Shown: piece after piece, positions 42,449-51,143 of the stretch | How the letters are laid out: every line of letters starts with the position of its first letter | Numbering within the stretch: the first letter of the stretch is position 1 | Origin: VXNE01 sp965206615 | GTDB lineage: Bacteria > Pseudomonadota > Gammaproteobacteria > Pseudomonadales > Azotimanducaceae | Length of the DNA: 64,000 nucleotides | Direction of reading: 5' to 3' | NCBI GenBank assembly: GCA_965206615.1 | Contig: CBDBKI010000005.1 | Coordinates: 248,001-312,000 of the forward strand | Translations under genes and position numbers: made by a program | The notes under the pieces: generated by a model | Seen by the model: the letters and a program-made list of their open reading frames with translations, nothing else | Told to the model about the DNA's origin: nothing | The model's database searches: none

Positions 42449-44707
42449 GTGAAGCTCGCGTTCTGCATCTTCAAGTATTTCCCCTACGGCGGAGTCTCCC
42501 GGGACCTCGAGCAGATCGCGCGGGCATGTGCGGCCCGTGGCCATGGCGTGCGCGTCTATGCCCTGGAGTGGCAGGGAGACGTCCCCAAGGGCGTCGAGGC
42601 CGTGCCCGTCCGGGCCCGGGGCCTCACCGGTCCGGCACGGTATCGGCGCTTTGCGGATCGCGTGAGCAGGCACCTCGGCGAGTACCCGGTGGAGCTCGTG
42701 GTCGGCTTCAACAAGATGCCGGGCCTCGACGTCTACGTCGCCGGCGACTCGTGTTACGAGGAGAAGGCGCGCACGCAGCGCGGTTGGTACTACCGGCTGT
42801 TGCCCCGCTACCGGCACTTCGCGCAGTTTGAGCGCGTCGTCTTCGGCGACGATCGTCCGGTCAGGATTCTCACCGTCTCCGATGCGCAGAAGCCGGCGTT
42901 CAAACGCCACTACGGCACTCCGGACGAGCGCTTCTTCCCGTTGCCGCCCGCGGTGGAAGTGGACGGGATCGGGCCCGGAGACCGTGGGGAGGGACGCGCG
43001 TGGCTGCGGCGGGAATTCGATCTTCCGGGGCAAGCCCGGGTGCTGCTCTTCGTCGGCTCCGGCTTCGTCACCAAGGGTCTCGACCGGGTGCTGCGGGCCT
43101 TTGCGGTCCTGCCGGACGCCGTTGCGAGGGACACCTGGCTACTCGTCGTGGGCCAGGACCGCAGTCGGCCGTTCGAGCGCCTGGCGGTCCGCCTCGGCCT
43201 TGGGGAGCGCGTGCGTTTCGTCGGGGCTCGGGACGACGTGCCGCGCATCCTGCAGGGCGGGGATGCGCTGACGCTGCCGGCGTACAACGAGGCCGCCGGC
43301 CTCGTCATCCTCGAGGCGCTCGCGGCGGGACTTCCGGCCCTGGTGACCGATGCCTGCGGCTTCGCGCCGTTCGTGGCGCGTGCCGAGGGGGGTATTGTCT
43401 CGGCGTCGCCGTTTGACCAGGCGCGCTTCAACGCGGAACTGGTGGACATCCTGACCTCGCCCATGCGGCCGGCGTGGGGTGCGAACGGGCGCCGTCTGGC
43501 CGTGAGTGGCGCTCTCGGGGGACGTGCACGCACGGCCTGCGACCTGGTCGAGCGTTTTGCGCGGGGAGAGCTGCGGCCGACAGTGGCGCTCTGCCTGCAC
43601 CGCGTCGCGGCCCACGATGGCGTCTCGCAGGACTTCCTGACCCTCGCCGCGGCGTGCCGCGCCAGGGGGTGGCAAGTGCGTGTCTACACCCTGTCCTGGC
43701 CGGCGCCGCCCGGCGTCTCCGGCGTCGACGTGGTCGTTGTGCCCGTCGCGTCGATGACGGGCCACAAGCGCATCGAGCGTTTCGAGCGCTGGGTGGCCCA
43801 GGCCCTGCGGCGCAGTCCCGTGCATTGCGTGGTCGGCTTCAACAAGATGCCGGGGCTGGACATCTGTCTGGCCGCGGAGCCGTGCGCGGCCCGCGAAGCC
43901 GACCGGATGCGTACCCGCATCTATCGAGAGACGCCGCGCTTCCGGCAGGTCTCGTCTTCGGAGCGCGCGGTGTTCTCGGGGCCAGCGACCGTACTGGCCC
44001 GGAGCCAGTGTTGGGCCGAGGATCACCTCGACTACTACGACGCCGCACCGGAAGTGGTCGGGCCGTTGGTGGAGGTGCGGCCGCCGTGCGCGCACGAGAC
44101 GACCCCCGGACGCGAGGAAATGCGGCAGGACTGGGGCGCGGAGGAAGGCGATTGCGTCCTGCTCCACGTGGGGGGAGCGGGCCTCGACAGGCTCTTGCTG
44201 ACGCTGGCGACGCTGCCGGAGGCACACCGTGACCGCGTCCGTCTCGTGGTGCTGGAAGGGGGTTCTCCCTTGCGGAGCGTGGCCGCCTTGCGCAGCATGG
44301 CGCAAGGTATCGGCTTGGCACGCCGGGTGCGATTCGAGGATTCCGGAGCCGCTGCCCTGGCGTGCTACCGGGCGGCGGATCTGCTGGTGCATCCTGCCTA
44401 CCGGGATCTCGCAGGACACGCCGTGCTCGAGGCGCTGCTCTCGGGGTTGCCGGTGGTGACCACGTCGGACATTGCGTGCAGCGAGCACGTTGCGCTGGCC
44501 GAGGCGGGCGTCGTGGTCGATGCGCCCTTCGAACTCGACACCTTCAAACGAGCGGTGATCGAAGCGCTGGACGACGAGCGTCGCAGGGCCTGGGCCGGAA
44601 ACGCGAGGCGGTATGCGTCCGCCACGAAGTTCGGCGGCCTCGCGAGAGTGCTGGAACTGATCGAAGGATGTGTGCGGCAACGTGGCCAAACCTTATCTGC
44701 GCGATGA
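42449..44707 (+). CDS. Double-domain WaaG-like glycosyltransferase (two GT4 units fused)
   Basis: WaaG normally is a 370-residue GT4 enzyme adding the first glucose to the outer core. This 752-residue product starts at GTG 42449 and holds two WaaG-like units in one frame. Unit 1 (about 1-370) has the N-terminal YGGVSRD loop, the diphosphate-binding Lys209 (GFVTKGLDRVL) and the E-x7-E pair Glu281/Glu289 (YNEAAGLVILEAL), so it should be active. Unit 2 (about 375-750) shares VVGFNKMPGLDI but has DGVSQD for GGVSRD, lacks the lysine (VGGAGLDRLL) and has Asp653 in place of the first Glu. Unit 2 may be a pseudo-transferase. It overlaps waaP by 26 bp. Confidence 0.88.
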   Translation: MKLAFCIFKYFPYGGVSRDLEQIARACAARGHGVRVYALEWQGDVPKGVEAVPVRARGLTGPARYRRFADRVSRHLGEYPVELVVGFNKMPGLDVYVAGDSCYEEKARTQRGWYYRLLPRYRHFAQFERVVFGDDRPVRILTVSDAQKPAFKRHYGTPDERFFPLPPAVEVDGIGPGDRGEGRAWLRREFDLPGQARVLLFVGSGFVTKGLDRVLRAFAVLPDAVARDTWLLVVGQDRSRPFERLAVRLGLGERVRFVGARDDVPRILQGGDALTLPAYNEAAGLVILEALAAGLPALVTDACGFAPFVARAEGGIVSASPFDQARFNAELVDILTSPMRPAWGANGRRLAVSGALGGRARTACDLVERFARGELRPTVALCLHRVAAHDGVSQDFLTLAAACRARGWQVRVYTLSWPAPPGVSGVDVVVVPVASMTGHKRIERFERWVAQALRRSPVHCVVGFNKMPGLDICLAAEPCAAREADRMRTRIYRETPRFRQVSSSERAVFSGPATVLARSQCWAEDHLDYYDAAPEVVGPLVEVRPPCAHETTPGREEMRQDWGAEEGDCVLLHVGGAGLDRLLLTLATLPEAHRDRVRLVVLEGGSPLRSVAALRSMAQGIGLARRVRFEDSGAAALACYRAADLLVHPAYRDLAGHAVLEALLSGLPVVTTSDIACSEHVALAEAGVVVDAPFELDTFKRAVIEALDDERRRAWAGNARRYASATKFGGLARVLELIEGCVRQRGQTLSAR

Positions 44708-45503
44708 CCTGAAGGCCGCCTGGAGCGGACGCGACCCGTTCGAGGTCGTCTGGAGTCTCGAGGGCGAGACCTTCCGGGCGGTCAAGACCCGGCGCACGAT
44801 CCGCTTCGAGCTGAACGGCGCCGCGTATTTCGCCAAGATGCACGAGGGCGTCGGCTGGGGCGAAATCTGCAAGAACCTGGCGACCCTGAAGGCGCCGGTG
44901 ACAGGGGCGCGCCACGAGTACGACGCCTGCCGTCGCCTGGCGGCGCGGCGCGTGGCGGTACCCCGGCTGGCCGCCTTCGGCCGGCGGGGATGGAATCCGG
45001 CCCGGCAGCGCTCCTTCGTGGTCTGCGATGCGCTCGAGAGCTACGTGAGTCTCGAGGACCTGACCGACACCTGGGCGACGAGCCCGCCATCGCCGACCCT
45101 GCGGCGCGCGCTGGTCCTCGCCCTGGCGGACCTGACGCGCGCCCTGCACGGGGCCGGGGTCAACCACCGGGATTACTACCTCTGCCACATCCTCGCGGAC
45201 CAACGCTCGTTGGAGCGTGGCGAGGCCAAGCTGGCGGTCATCGACCTGCACCGCGCGCAGGTGCGGCGGCGGACGCCCCGCCGGTGGCGATTGCGGGATC
45301 TGGCCGCCGTGCACTTTTCCGCGCTCCACCTGCGCCTTTCGCGCGCGGACATCTGCCGGTTCATCACACGCTACACGGGTCTGCCCTTGCGCCAGGCGCT
45401 GCGTCGCGACCGGAGGCTGTGGCGCCGGGTCGATCACCGCGCGGAGCGGCTCTTCGAAAAAGCCGTGATGCTGGGTATCGCGCCAGAGCGCCCGCCTTCG
45501 TGA
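44682..45503 (+). CDS. waaP: LPS core heptose(I) kinase WaaP
   Basis: WaaP phosphorylates heptose I of the inner core, which stabilises the outer membrane and is essential in Pseudomonas. The 273-residue kinase-fold protein has GRDPFEVVWSLEGETFRAVK at the N-terminus, ELNGAAYFAKMHEGVGWGEI for nucleotide binding, the catalytic loop NHRDYYLCHIL with Asp164, and the metal-binding VIDLHRAQ with Asp188. I chose GTG 44682; a GTG at 44670 would add four residues. It overlaps waaG upstream and the next kinase gene downstream (GTGA). Confidence 0.94.
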   Translation: MAKPYLRDDLKAAWSGRDPFEVVWSLEGETFRAVKTRRTIRFELNGAAYFAKMHEGVGWGEICKNLATLKAPVTGARHEYDACRRLAARRVAVPRLAAFGRRGWNPARQRSFVVCDALESYVSLEDLTDTWATSPPSPTLRRALVLALADLTRALHGAGVNHRDYYLCHILADQRSLERGEAKLAVIDLHRAQVRRRTPRRWRLRDLAAVHFSALHLRLSRADICRFITRYTGLPLRQALRRDRRLWRRVDHRAERLFEKAVMLGIAPERPPS

Positions 45504-46789
45504 ACGATGTCGCGGCGCGTGTGGCGCCATTCTCCATCGACGTGCGCGTGGCCGGACAGGCCCGGGCGATCGAGTGCCGCGAGGTGCTGCGCCGGCTCCC
45601 CGAACGTCGGCTGGTCGGCCGCGGCGTCCTGGAGGGACAGGACGTGGCGGTGAAGCTGTTCGTCGGCTCCAGGGCACGGCGGGACCAGGCACGCGAGGAG
45701 CGGGGACTGTCGTGCCTGGCCGAGGCCGGCGTGCCCGCGCCGCGCGCCATGGGAGGCGGGCGTTTCTGCGGAGGGTGGTGGATCGCCGTGGAGTGGATCG
45801 GCGGCAGAGTGGCCGTCTCCGCAGACACGGCTGCGATCGTCGATGTCAACGCCAGACTGCATGTTGCCGGGGTCGCACAGCAGGACCCGCACCTCGGCAA
45901 CTACATCGTGTCCGGCGATTCCGTCTTCACGATCGACGGCGGCGGTGTGCGGCGGCGACGCATGGGGCGTCGCGGCGGTCTCGAAGGCCTCGCCCTGCAG
46001 CTGGCGGCGCTGGACGCCAATGCGGTCACGACCGATGCGGCGTACGCCCGGTACTGCGCGGCAAGGGGATGGCGAGAGGACCGGCGCGAGCGCGCAGCGC
46101 TGCATGGACGCGTCGCCCGCATGCAACGGCGGCGCGTGCGGCGGTTCCTGAAGAAGACGCTACGGCGGTGTACGCAGTTCGAAGTGGAGCGCGCCGGCGG
46201 GCGCGAGGTGGTCTACGAACGGGTGGCGATGTGCGAGGAACTGGCGCGTCTGCTGGAAGACCCGGACGGATGGCTCGAACGTGCCGTGCGGCTCAAGGAG
46301 GGCAACACGGCGACGGTGGCGCGTGTGCACGTGGGTGCCCGTTCGTATGTCGTCAAGCGCTACAACGCCAAGGGCGTACGGGCGCGGCGCGCGTGGATGA
46401 ACGGACATCGGCTGTGTTTCCGGGGTATCGCGACCGCGCGGCCCCTCGCGCTGCTGGCACCGGCCGGCCAGGGCCCGGCGTACCTCGTGCTGGAGGATCT
46501 CGGCGACGTGACGCTGGCGGACCATATCGCGCGCCGGGGTGTGGACGCGGCCGCGCTCGACGGCGTCGCGTGCCTGTTCGAGGCGCTTGCTCGCGAGGGT
46601 CTGGCGCATCGGGACACCAAGGCCTCGAACTTCCTCGTCATCGATGACGCCGTGGCGCTGGTGGACCTCGACGCACTGCGTCCGGCGCGGCGACGGGGCG
46701 AGATCGCGAGCGACCGCGAGCGGTTCCTGCGCAACTGGGACCCGGCGACCGCGGCAGCCTTCGCTGCGCGGTTCGAAGTCGTGCCGTGA
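45500..46789 (+). CDS. Tandem two-kinase-domain LPS kinase family protein
   Basis: This 429-residue protein starts at GTG 45500 and carries two kinase-like modules of the InaA/WaaP type. Module 1 has Lys52 (VAVKLFVGS), the catalytic-loop equivalent QQDPHLGNYIV with Asp129 and Asn134, and Asp146 (TIDGGGV). Module 2 has Lys286 (SYVVKRYNAKG), AHRDTKASNFLV with Asp372 and Asn377, and Asp389 (LVDLDAL). Both modules keep Lys-Asp-Asp, so both may be active. In Pseudomonas several separate kinase genes occupy this place and add further core phosphates; here two units are joined. The target sugars cannot be read from sequence. Confidence 0.85.
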   Translation: MNDVAARVAPFSIDVRVAGQARAIECREVLRRLPERRLVGRGVLEGQDVAVKLFVGSRARRDQAREERGLSCLAEAGVPAPRAMGGGRFCGGWWIAVEWIGGRVAVSADTAAIVDVNARLHVAGVAQQDPHLGNYIVSGDSVFTIDGGGVRRRRMGRRGGLEGLALQLAALDANAVTTDAAYARYCAARGWREDRRERAALHGRVARMQRRRVRRFLKKTLRRCTQFEVERAGGREVVYERVAMCEELARLLEDPDGWLERAVRLKEGNTATVARVHVGARSYVVKRYNAKGVRARRAWMNGHRLCFRGIATARPLALLAPAGQGPAYLVLEDLGDVTLADHIARRGVDAAALDGVACLFEALAREGLAHRDTKASNFLVIDDAVALVDLDALRPARRRGEIASDRERFLRNWDPATAAAFAARFEVVP

Positions 46790-48507
46790 TCGTGCTGGGC
46801 CTCTCGGGTGCGCTGGGTCACGATCCGTCGGCGGCGCTGCTGGTGGATGGAGAGATCGCGGCGGCCGCCGAAGAGGAACGTTTCACGCGCGAGAAACACG
46901 CCAAGGGCGCGATGCCGTTGCAGGCGGCGCGCTATTGCCTCGATGCCGCGGGCGTGGCGCCGGGCGACGTGGACGTGGTGGCCTTCCCGTACGCGAAGGT
47001 CAGCCTGCTTGGCGCGGGCCGGTGGCACTACGCGCGTCGGCACTGGTACGCCCCGGATCGTGCGCTGGACGCACTGCTGAACGGCAATCGCCGCTTCCGC
47101 CGCAATCGGCGGCGGGTCCTCGAGGCGGGGCGGACCCTGGGAATCGATTGGGATCGGACGACGTTCACGCCGGTCGCACACCACCTGGCGCATGCTTCGA
47201 GCGCGTATCACCTGAGCGGCTTCGAGGGCAGGACCGCGATCCTCAGTATCGACGGCAAGGGCGAATACGCGACGACGTTCCTGGGCTACGGGGAGCACGG
47301 GCGTATCCACGGCAGGAAGGAGTTCTACGATCCCGAGTCGCTCCCGGGCGTCTACGGGGCGATGACGGAGTACCTCGGCTTCGACATGCTCGACGGCGAG
47401 TACAAGGTCATGGGCATGGCGCCCTACGGGCGGCCGGACGCCTTCGACCTGTCGCGGATCGTGCGGGCGACGCGCAAGGGTTTCCGTGTCGACACACGCC
47501 TGGTCAATACCGTTGGGCTGCGCCGCTACCGTGAGAACGGCGTGGGCCGATACTTCGGTCCGGCACTGGTGGACTGGCTGGGTCCGCCCCGCCGTGGCGA
47601 TGCGGCGGACGAACCGTATGTGCACTACGCGGCCGCCATGCAGCAGCTGTACGAGGAGCGCTGCCTCGCACTGATCGATGCATGGCTGGCCGACATCCTG
47701 GCGGAGACGGGACATATCGTCCTGGCCGGAGGCGGTGCGCTCAACGTGAAGTTGAACCAGCGGATTCTCGCGCGCCCGGACGTACAGGCGTTGTTCGTGC
47801 AGCCGGCTGCGGGAGATTCCGGAACCTCGCTCGGTGCCGCGACCTCGGTCGCGGCGGCGCAGGGCGAGCGGCTGCGGCGGATGGACCACGTCTACCTCGG
47901 GCCGGCATTCGACGCGCAAGCGTGTGCGGATGCGGTGGGCGCCCATCCGCAGCTCTCGGCGCGGCGCCTCGGGAACGTCGTGAGCGAGGCGGCGGATCTG
48001 CTCGCCGCCGGCCACCCGGTCGCATGGTTCCAGGGACGCATGGAGTTCGGGCCGCGGGCGCTCGGTGCGCGCAGCATCCTGGGTTGCCCGAGCGTCGTCG
48101 GCATTTCCGACCGCATCAACGCCCAGATCAAGTTCCGCGAGCGCTGGCGGCCGTTCTGTCCGTCGATCCTCGACCGCATCGCCCCGGAGGTGATCGGCAG
48201 CGACCATCCCGCGCCGTTCATGACCGTCACTTTCGATGTGACCGACGCCTGGAAGGAACGCATTCCGGAAGTCGTGCATGCGGATGGCACCGCGCGCGTG
48301 CAGATCGTGGAACGTCGCCAGAACGCGCGGTATTACGATCTCATCGAAGCGCTCGAGACGCGCACCGGGAACGCCGTCGTGCTCAACACGTCCCTCAATC
48401 GCCGCGGCGAACCCATCGTGTGTACCCCGGACGACGCGCTCACGATGTTCCTCGGGTGCGACCTGCAGTATCTGGTGATGGAGGATTTGCTGGTCACGAA
48501 GGCTTGA
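46786..48507 (+). CDS. NodU/CmcH-family O-carbamoyltransferase
   Basis: This 573-residue protein starts at GTG 46786 and overlaps the kinase gene (GTGA). It has the N-terminal LGLSGALGHDPSAALLVDGE, the metal-binding AHHLAHASSAYHLSGF and the SIDGKGEYATTF loop of the Kae1-like fold. The C-terminal part holds WFQGRMEFGPRALGARSIL and VLNTSLNRRGEPIV, the standard carbamoyltransferase signature. It would transfer carbamoyl from carbamoyl phosphate via carbamoyl-AMP. In this locus the likely acceptor is a core heptose, as in Pseudomonas aeruginosa, where heptose II carries a carbamoyl group. It closes the forward run of core genes. Confidence 0.92.
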   Translation: MIVLGLSGALGHDPSAALLVDGEIAAAAEEERFTREKHAKGAMPLQAARYCLDAAGVAPGDVDVVAFPYAKVSLLGAGRWHYARRHWYAPDRALDALLNGNRRFRRNRRRVLEAGRTLGIDWDRTTFTPVAHHLAHASSAYHLSGFEGRTAILSIDGKGEYATTFLGYGEHGRIHGRKEFYDPESLPGVYGAMTEYLGFDMLDGEYKVMGMAPYGRPDAFDLSRIVRATRKGFRVDTRLVNTVGLRRYRENGVGRYFGPALVDWLGPPRRGDAADEPYVHYAAAMQQLYEERCLALIDAWLADILAETGHIVLAGGGALNVKLNQRILARPDVQALFVQPAAGDSGTSLGAATSVAAAQGERLRRMDHVYLGPAFDAQACADAVGAHPQLSARRLGNVVSEAADLLAAGHPVAWFQGRMEFGPRALGARSILGCPSVVGISDRINAQIKFRERWRPFCPSILDRIAPEVIGSDHPAPFMTVTFDVTDAWKERIPEVVHADGTARVQIVERRQNARYYDLIEALETRTGNAVVLNTSLNRRGEPIVCTPDDALTMFLGCDLQYLVMEDLLVTKA

Positions 48508-48592
48508 TGGTCGGCCGGCGCGCGCTCAAGGCACGCCTTGAGCCGCTCGACGACCCTGCCTGGGGCGTTGTCGGGGGTCGCTGCGCTCGGGC

Positions 48593-49099
48593 TCATGGGT
48601 CCGCCCCATGAATCGTGAGCAACAGTTCGGCGTCGTCGATCAGGCGGTACTCCGGCTCGCGGCCCGAGAGATGGGTGCTGTTCTCGAGGATGATGGGCAC
48701 GCCCTCGCCGCGCTTTTCCATGATGTTCCTTCGATCCGTCGCATTCGGGAGCCACCGACGCGGGTCTTCCGTCGCCATCAGCAGGCCGGCCACGGTTGGC
48801 CTTGCCGTGCCGTCCTCATCGCCCCGGACCATGCCAAGCTTGACCAGCAACGTTGCGGTGTCCGGGTCGGGTCGCGGGGTGCGTAATGGCTCGATCAGGC
48901 CTGGGCTCAGGTCATCGATTCCCGCACGGGCGACCGCCTGCTCGTCGAAGCGGATGAGTCGCGTTTGACTCCGTTGCTGGAACAGTCGCGCGAGATATTC
49001 CGGCGACATGGATGCTTGGGCAATCGGGTGGAAATCCCTGCCGTCGCCGTGGCGGCTGTACTCTACGCGGCCACGCGGAAACCGTCTTCCGGGAACCAC
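48593..49099 (-). pseudogene. AlbA_2 (Schlafen-like) ATP-binding protein remnant with internal deletion
   Basis: The frame contains SMSPEYLARLFQQRSQTRLI and DGTARPTVAGLLMATEDP with WLPNA, a central segment of AlbA_2-type putative DNA-binding/transcriptional regulators. It then jumps directly to NIMEKRGEGVPIILENS and PEYRLIDDAELLLTI, the C-terminal end of the same family. About 200 residues that normally separate these parts are missing, as is the N-terminal AlbA_2 domain. The remainder is in frame but too short to be functional. It sits between the carbamoyltransferase and waaL. Confidence 0.7.
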
Positions 49100-49144
49100 A
49101 TCATCAGCTTGTCCCGGAGTTCCGGCGTCCGGGCAGACTCACGC

Positions 49145-50338
49145 TCAAGAAAGTTGTTGAAAGCGCTTGTCGAGGGACTGTCGGTCCGGTGGCAGAAGCT
49201 TGCGCTTGCCCGTCGCGAGCCCGACCGCTGTTGCGACCGGAAGCCAGAAGAGCCACCAGTGCACGCCCACGCGCTCCACGAGCTGCCGTCCGTCCACCAG
49301 CCAGAACACCGCACCCGCCGCGAGCAGGGCGATCGCGAGGCGCGCTTCGGCGTGGCCGAGACGCCGCACGAGCAGCACGGCCGTGCTACCCAGCGTGGCG
49401 GCGAGCAAGGCCGCCCCGACCAGGCCGCCGTGGAAGACGACCGAGAGATACATGCTGTGGGTGTGCCGAAAACCGATGCCCTGCACGGAGACGTCGTCGG
49501 GGCTGAGGATGCCGCGCCCGAACCAGAGCCCATGTCGCGCGACATCGGTCAGAACGGCGTCCCAGATGCCGAGGCGGAAGCTGTCGGCGCGGGGCAGGAG
49601 GAAGTCGCGCGTGTACTCGTTGGCGGCCAGCGCGAACGCGAGCACGGCGAGGGCGACAGCGCCGGCCAGCGCCGCACCCGCGAACCGGAGCGGGACCGTC
49701 GTGCGGTGGGCGAGCAGGAATACACCGAGGCCGGCGGGGAGTGCGAGCCATGCGGAGCGGGAACCGGATAGCAGTACGGCGAGGGCCGCGGCAACGGCGC
49801 TGGCGATGCCGAGGAAGCGCCAGCGGAGCGCCTCGCTGCGGTACGCCGTGTCCAGTGCCACCAGGGTCACCACGGCGTAGGCCTGGGCGGCGGTGACGGA
49901 GTTGTGGACTCCGCCGAGGCCGTGCAGGCGACCCTCTGGCGGGGTGTCGAGGAAGAAGCGGACGGTCGCTGCCGCGGCGACGAAGCCACCTGCCACGGCG
50001 AACCATCGTCCGATCCGGGGCAGGACATCGCCGCGCCGTACGCAGTCCGCCCAGGCGACCACGAAGGCGCACAGCACCAGCGCCCGGATGCCCAATCGCA
50101 ACGCCTCGAGCACGTCGGGGTGGTCGGACCAGAGGCTCGTCAGGACCAGGTAGGCGAGCAGCACTGCGGCGCACGCGGCAAGCCGCTCCGTGCGTACGGC
50201 CTGCCACAGCGACGGAGTGCAGAGGACGAGAATCGCGAGGAGGTAGGTGACCCCCCGCGCCACGCTCGGCAGTGGCGCCGTCAGCACCGCGACGAACGCG
50301 ACCAGGATGAGCAGGTCGGCGACCCGTGCCCGGTCCAT
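49145..50338 (-). CDS. waaL: O-antigen ligase family protein (WaaL-like)
   Basis: This 397-residue integral membrane protein has about 10-12 hydrophobic segments and a long periplasmic loop. The loop contains FRHTHSMYLSVVFHGGLVG, the conserved histidine-rich region of the Wzy_C/WaaL family, near residue 300. Given the setting between core genes it probably ligates O-polysaccharide to the core, but Wzy polymerases share the fold. I chose ATG 50338 (MDRARVADLL); GTG 50353 would add five residues. The gene is on the opposite strand to the core operon. Confidence 0.8.
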   Translation of the reverse strand: MDRARVADLLILVAFVAVLTAPLPSVARGVTYLLAILVLCTPSLWQAVRTERLAACAAVLLAYLVLTSLWSDHPDVLEALRLGIRALVLCAFVVAWADCVRRGDVLPRIGRWFAVAGGFVAAAATVRFFLDTPPEGRLHGLGGVHNSVTAAQAYAVVTLVALDTAYRSEALRWRFLGIASAVAAALAVLLSGSRSAWLALPAGLGVFLLAHRTTVPLRFAGAALAGAVALAVLAFALAANEYTRDFLLPRADSFRLGIWDAVLTDVARHGLWFGRGILSPDDVSVQGIGFRHTHSMYLSVVFHGGLVGAALLAATLGSTAVLLVRRLGHAEARLAIALLAAGAVFWLVDGRQLVERVGVHWWLFWLPVATAVGLATGKRKLLPPDRQSLDKRFQQLS

Positions 50339-50370
50339 GGGCAGACCGATCACGGTCTCTGCCGGATGTG

Positions 50371-51024
50371 TCAGAAGGCGTGCGGTTGCACGGCCATCGC
50401 GAGGGACGACTCGATGTCCCAGATCGCGTGCGACACGGCCTGGCCGATCAGGTCCATGCGGCGCATCTGTTCGATGCGCGCGGCGACCCCGTCCAGTTCC
50501 CGCGTGGACAACATGCTCTTGAAGATGCCGCAGGCATGGGCGAGGCAGATGATGACAAAGTCACGGGGATCGGGCAGGTCCTCGCTGAACAGGACACCCA
50601 TGATCCGGAGCTTCACCTCGCGTTCGGCCTGGCCGTCCACGACCGGGTAGCGGCGCGAGCGGAAGGCCCACAGGAAGCGGTCTTCGCGCTTGGCCAGGAT
50701 GCGCCTCGCAACCAACCGCTCCAGCGCTTCTTCCTGGATGTCGTCCGCGCGGCCGGCCGCACGCTCCACCCAGTAACGCGCGTCGTGACTCTCTCCCGCT
50801 GCGGCGATTTCCGCGAGCATCGGGTCGAGCAGGCCGTCGCCGACAGGGGTCGGATCGACCAGGATGAGCTGCTCGAGATCGGTGTCGACCCGGTTCTCGA
50901 GCTCCAGGTCCATCAGCACGCTTCCGCCCAGCGCGTACCGCAGCGACCAGTCGGGCACACGTGTGAACTTGCCGTTCTCGTCGTGCAGCAGGAGGAGCAT
51001 GATCTCCTCGGCGAATCTCAACAT
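50371..51024 (-). CDS. GPP34 (GOLPH3/VPS74-like) domain protein
   Basis: This 217-residue protein matches the GPP34 family along its length: MLRFAEEIMLLLLHDENGKF, LRYALGGSVLMDLELENRV, ILVDPTPVGDGLLDPMLAE, a middle ALERLVARRILAKREDRF, and LAHACGIFKSML at the C-terminus. In eukaryotes GOLPH3 binds phosphatidylinositol-4-phosphate and retains glycosyltransferases in the Golgi; the bacterial role is unknown. The ATG at 51024 follows a GGGAG on the reverse strand. It lies 32 bases upstream of waaL in the same direction, so the two are probably co-transcribed. Confidence 0.87.
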   Translation of the reverse strand: MLRFAEEIMLLLLHDENGKFTRVPDWSLRYALGGSVLMDLELENRVDTDLEQLILVDPTPVGDGLLDPMLAEIAAAGESHDARYWVERAAGRADDIQEEALERLVARRILAKREDRFLWAFRSRRYPVVDGQAEREVKLRIMGVLFSEDLPDPRDFVIICLAHACGIFKSMLSTRELDGVAARIEQMRRMDLIGQAVSHAIWDIESSLAMAVQPHAF

Positions 51025-51143
51025 ATGGAGTCTCCCAACCGTTCGTTCGCGGGACATTCGTCCCGGGCGCCGTTCCAGGGGGCGATCAGTCTGCCGAAAA
51101 GGGTCGGATTGGGGAAGGGCGATTCGCGTCCGATTGCGTCTGT

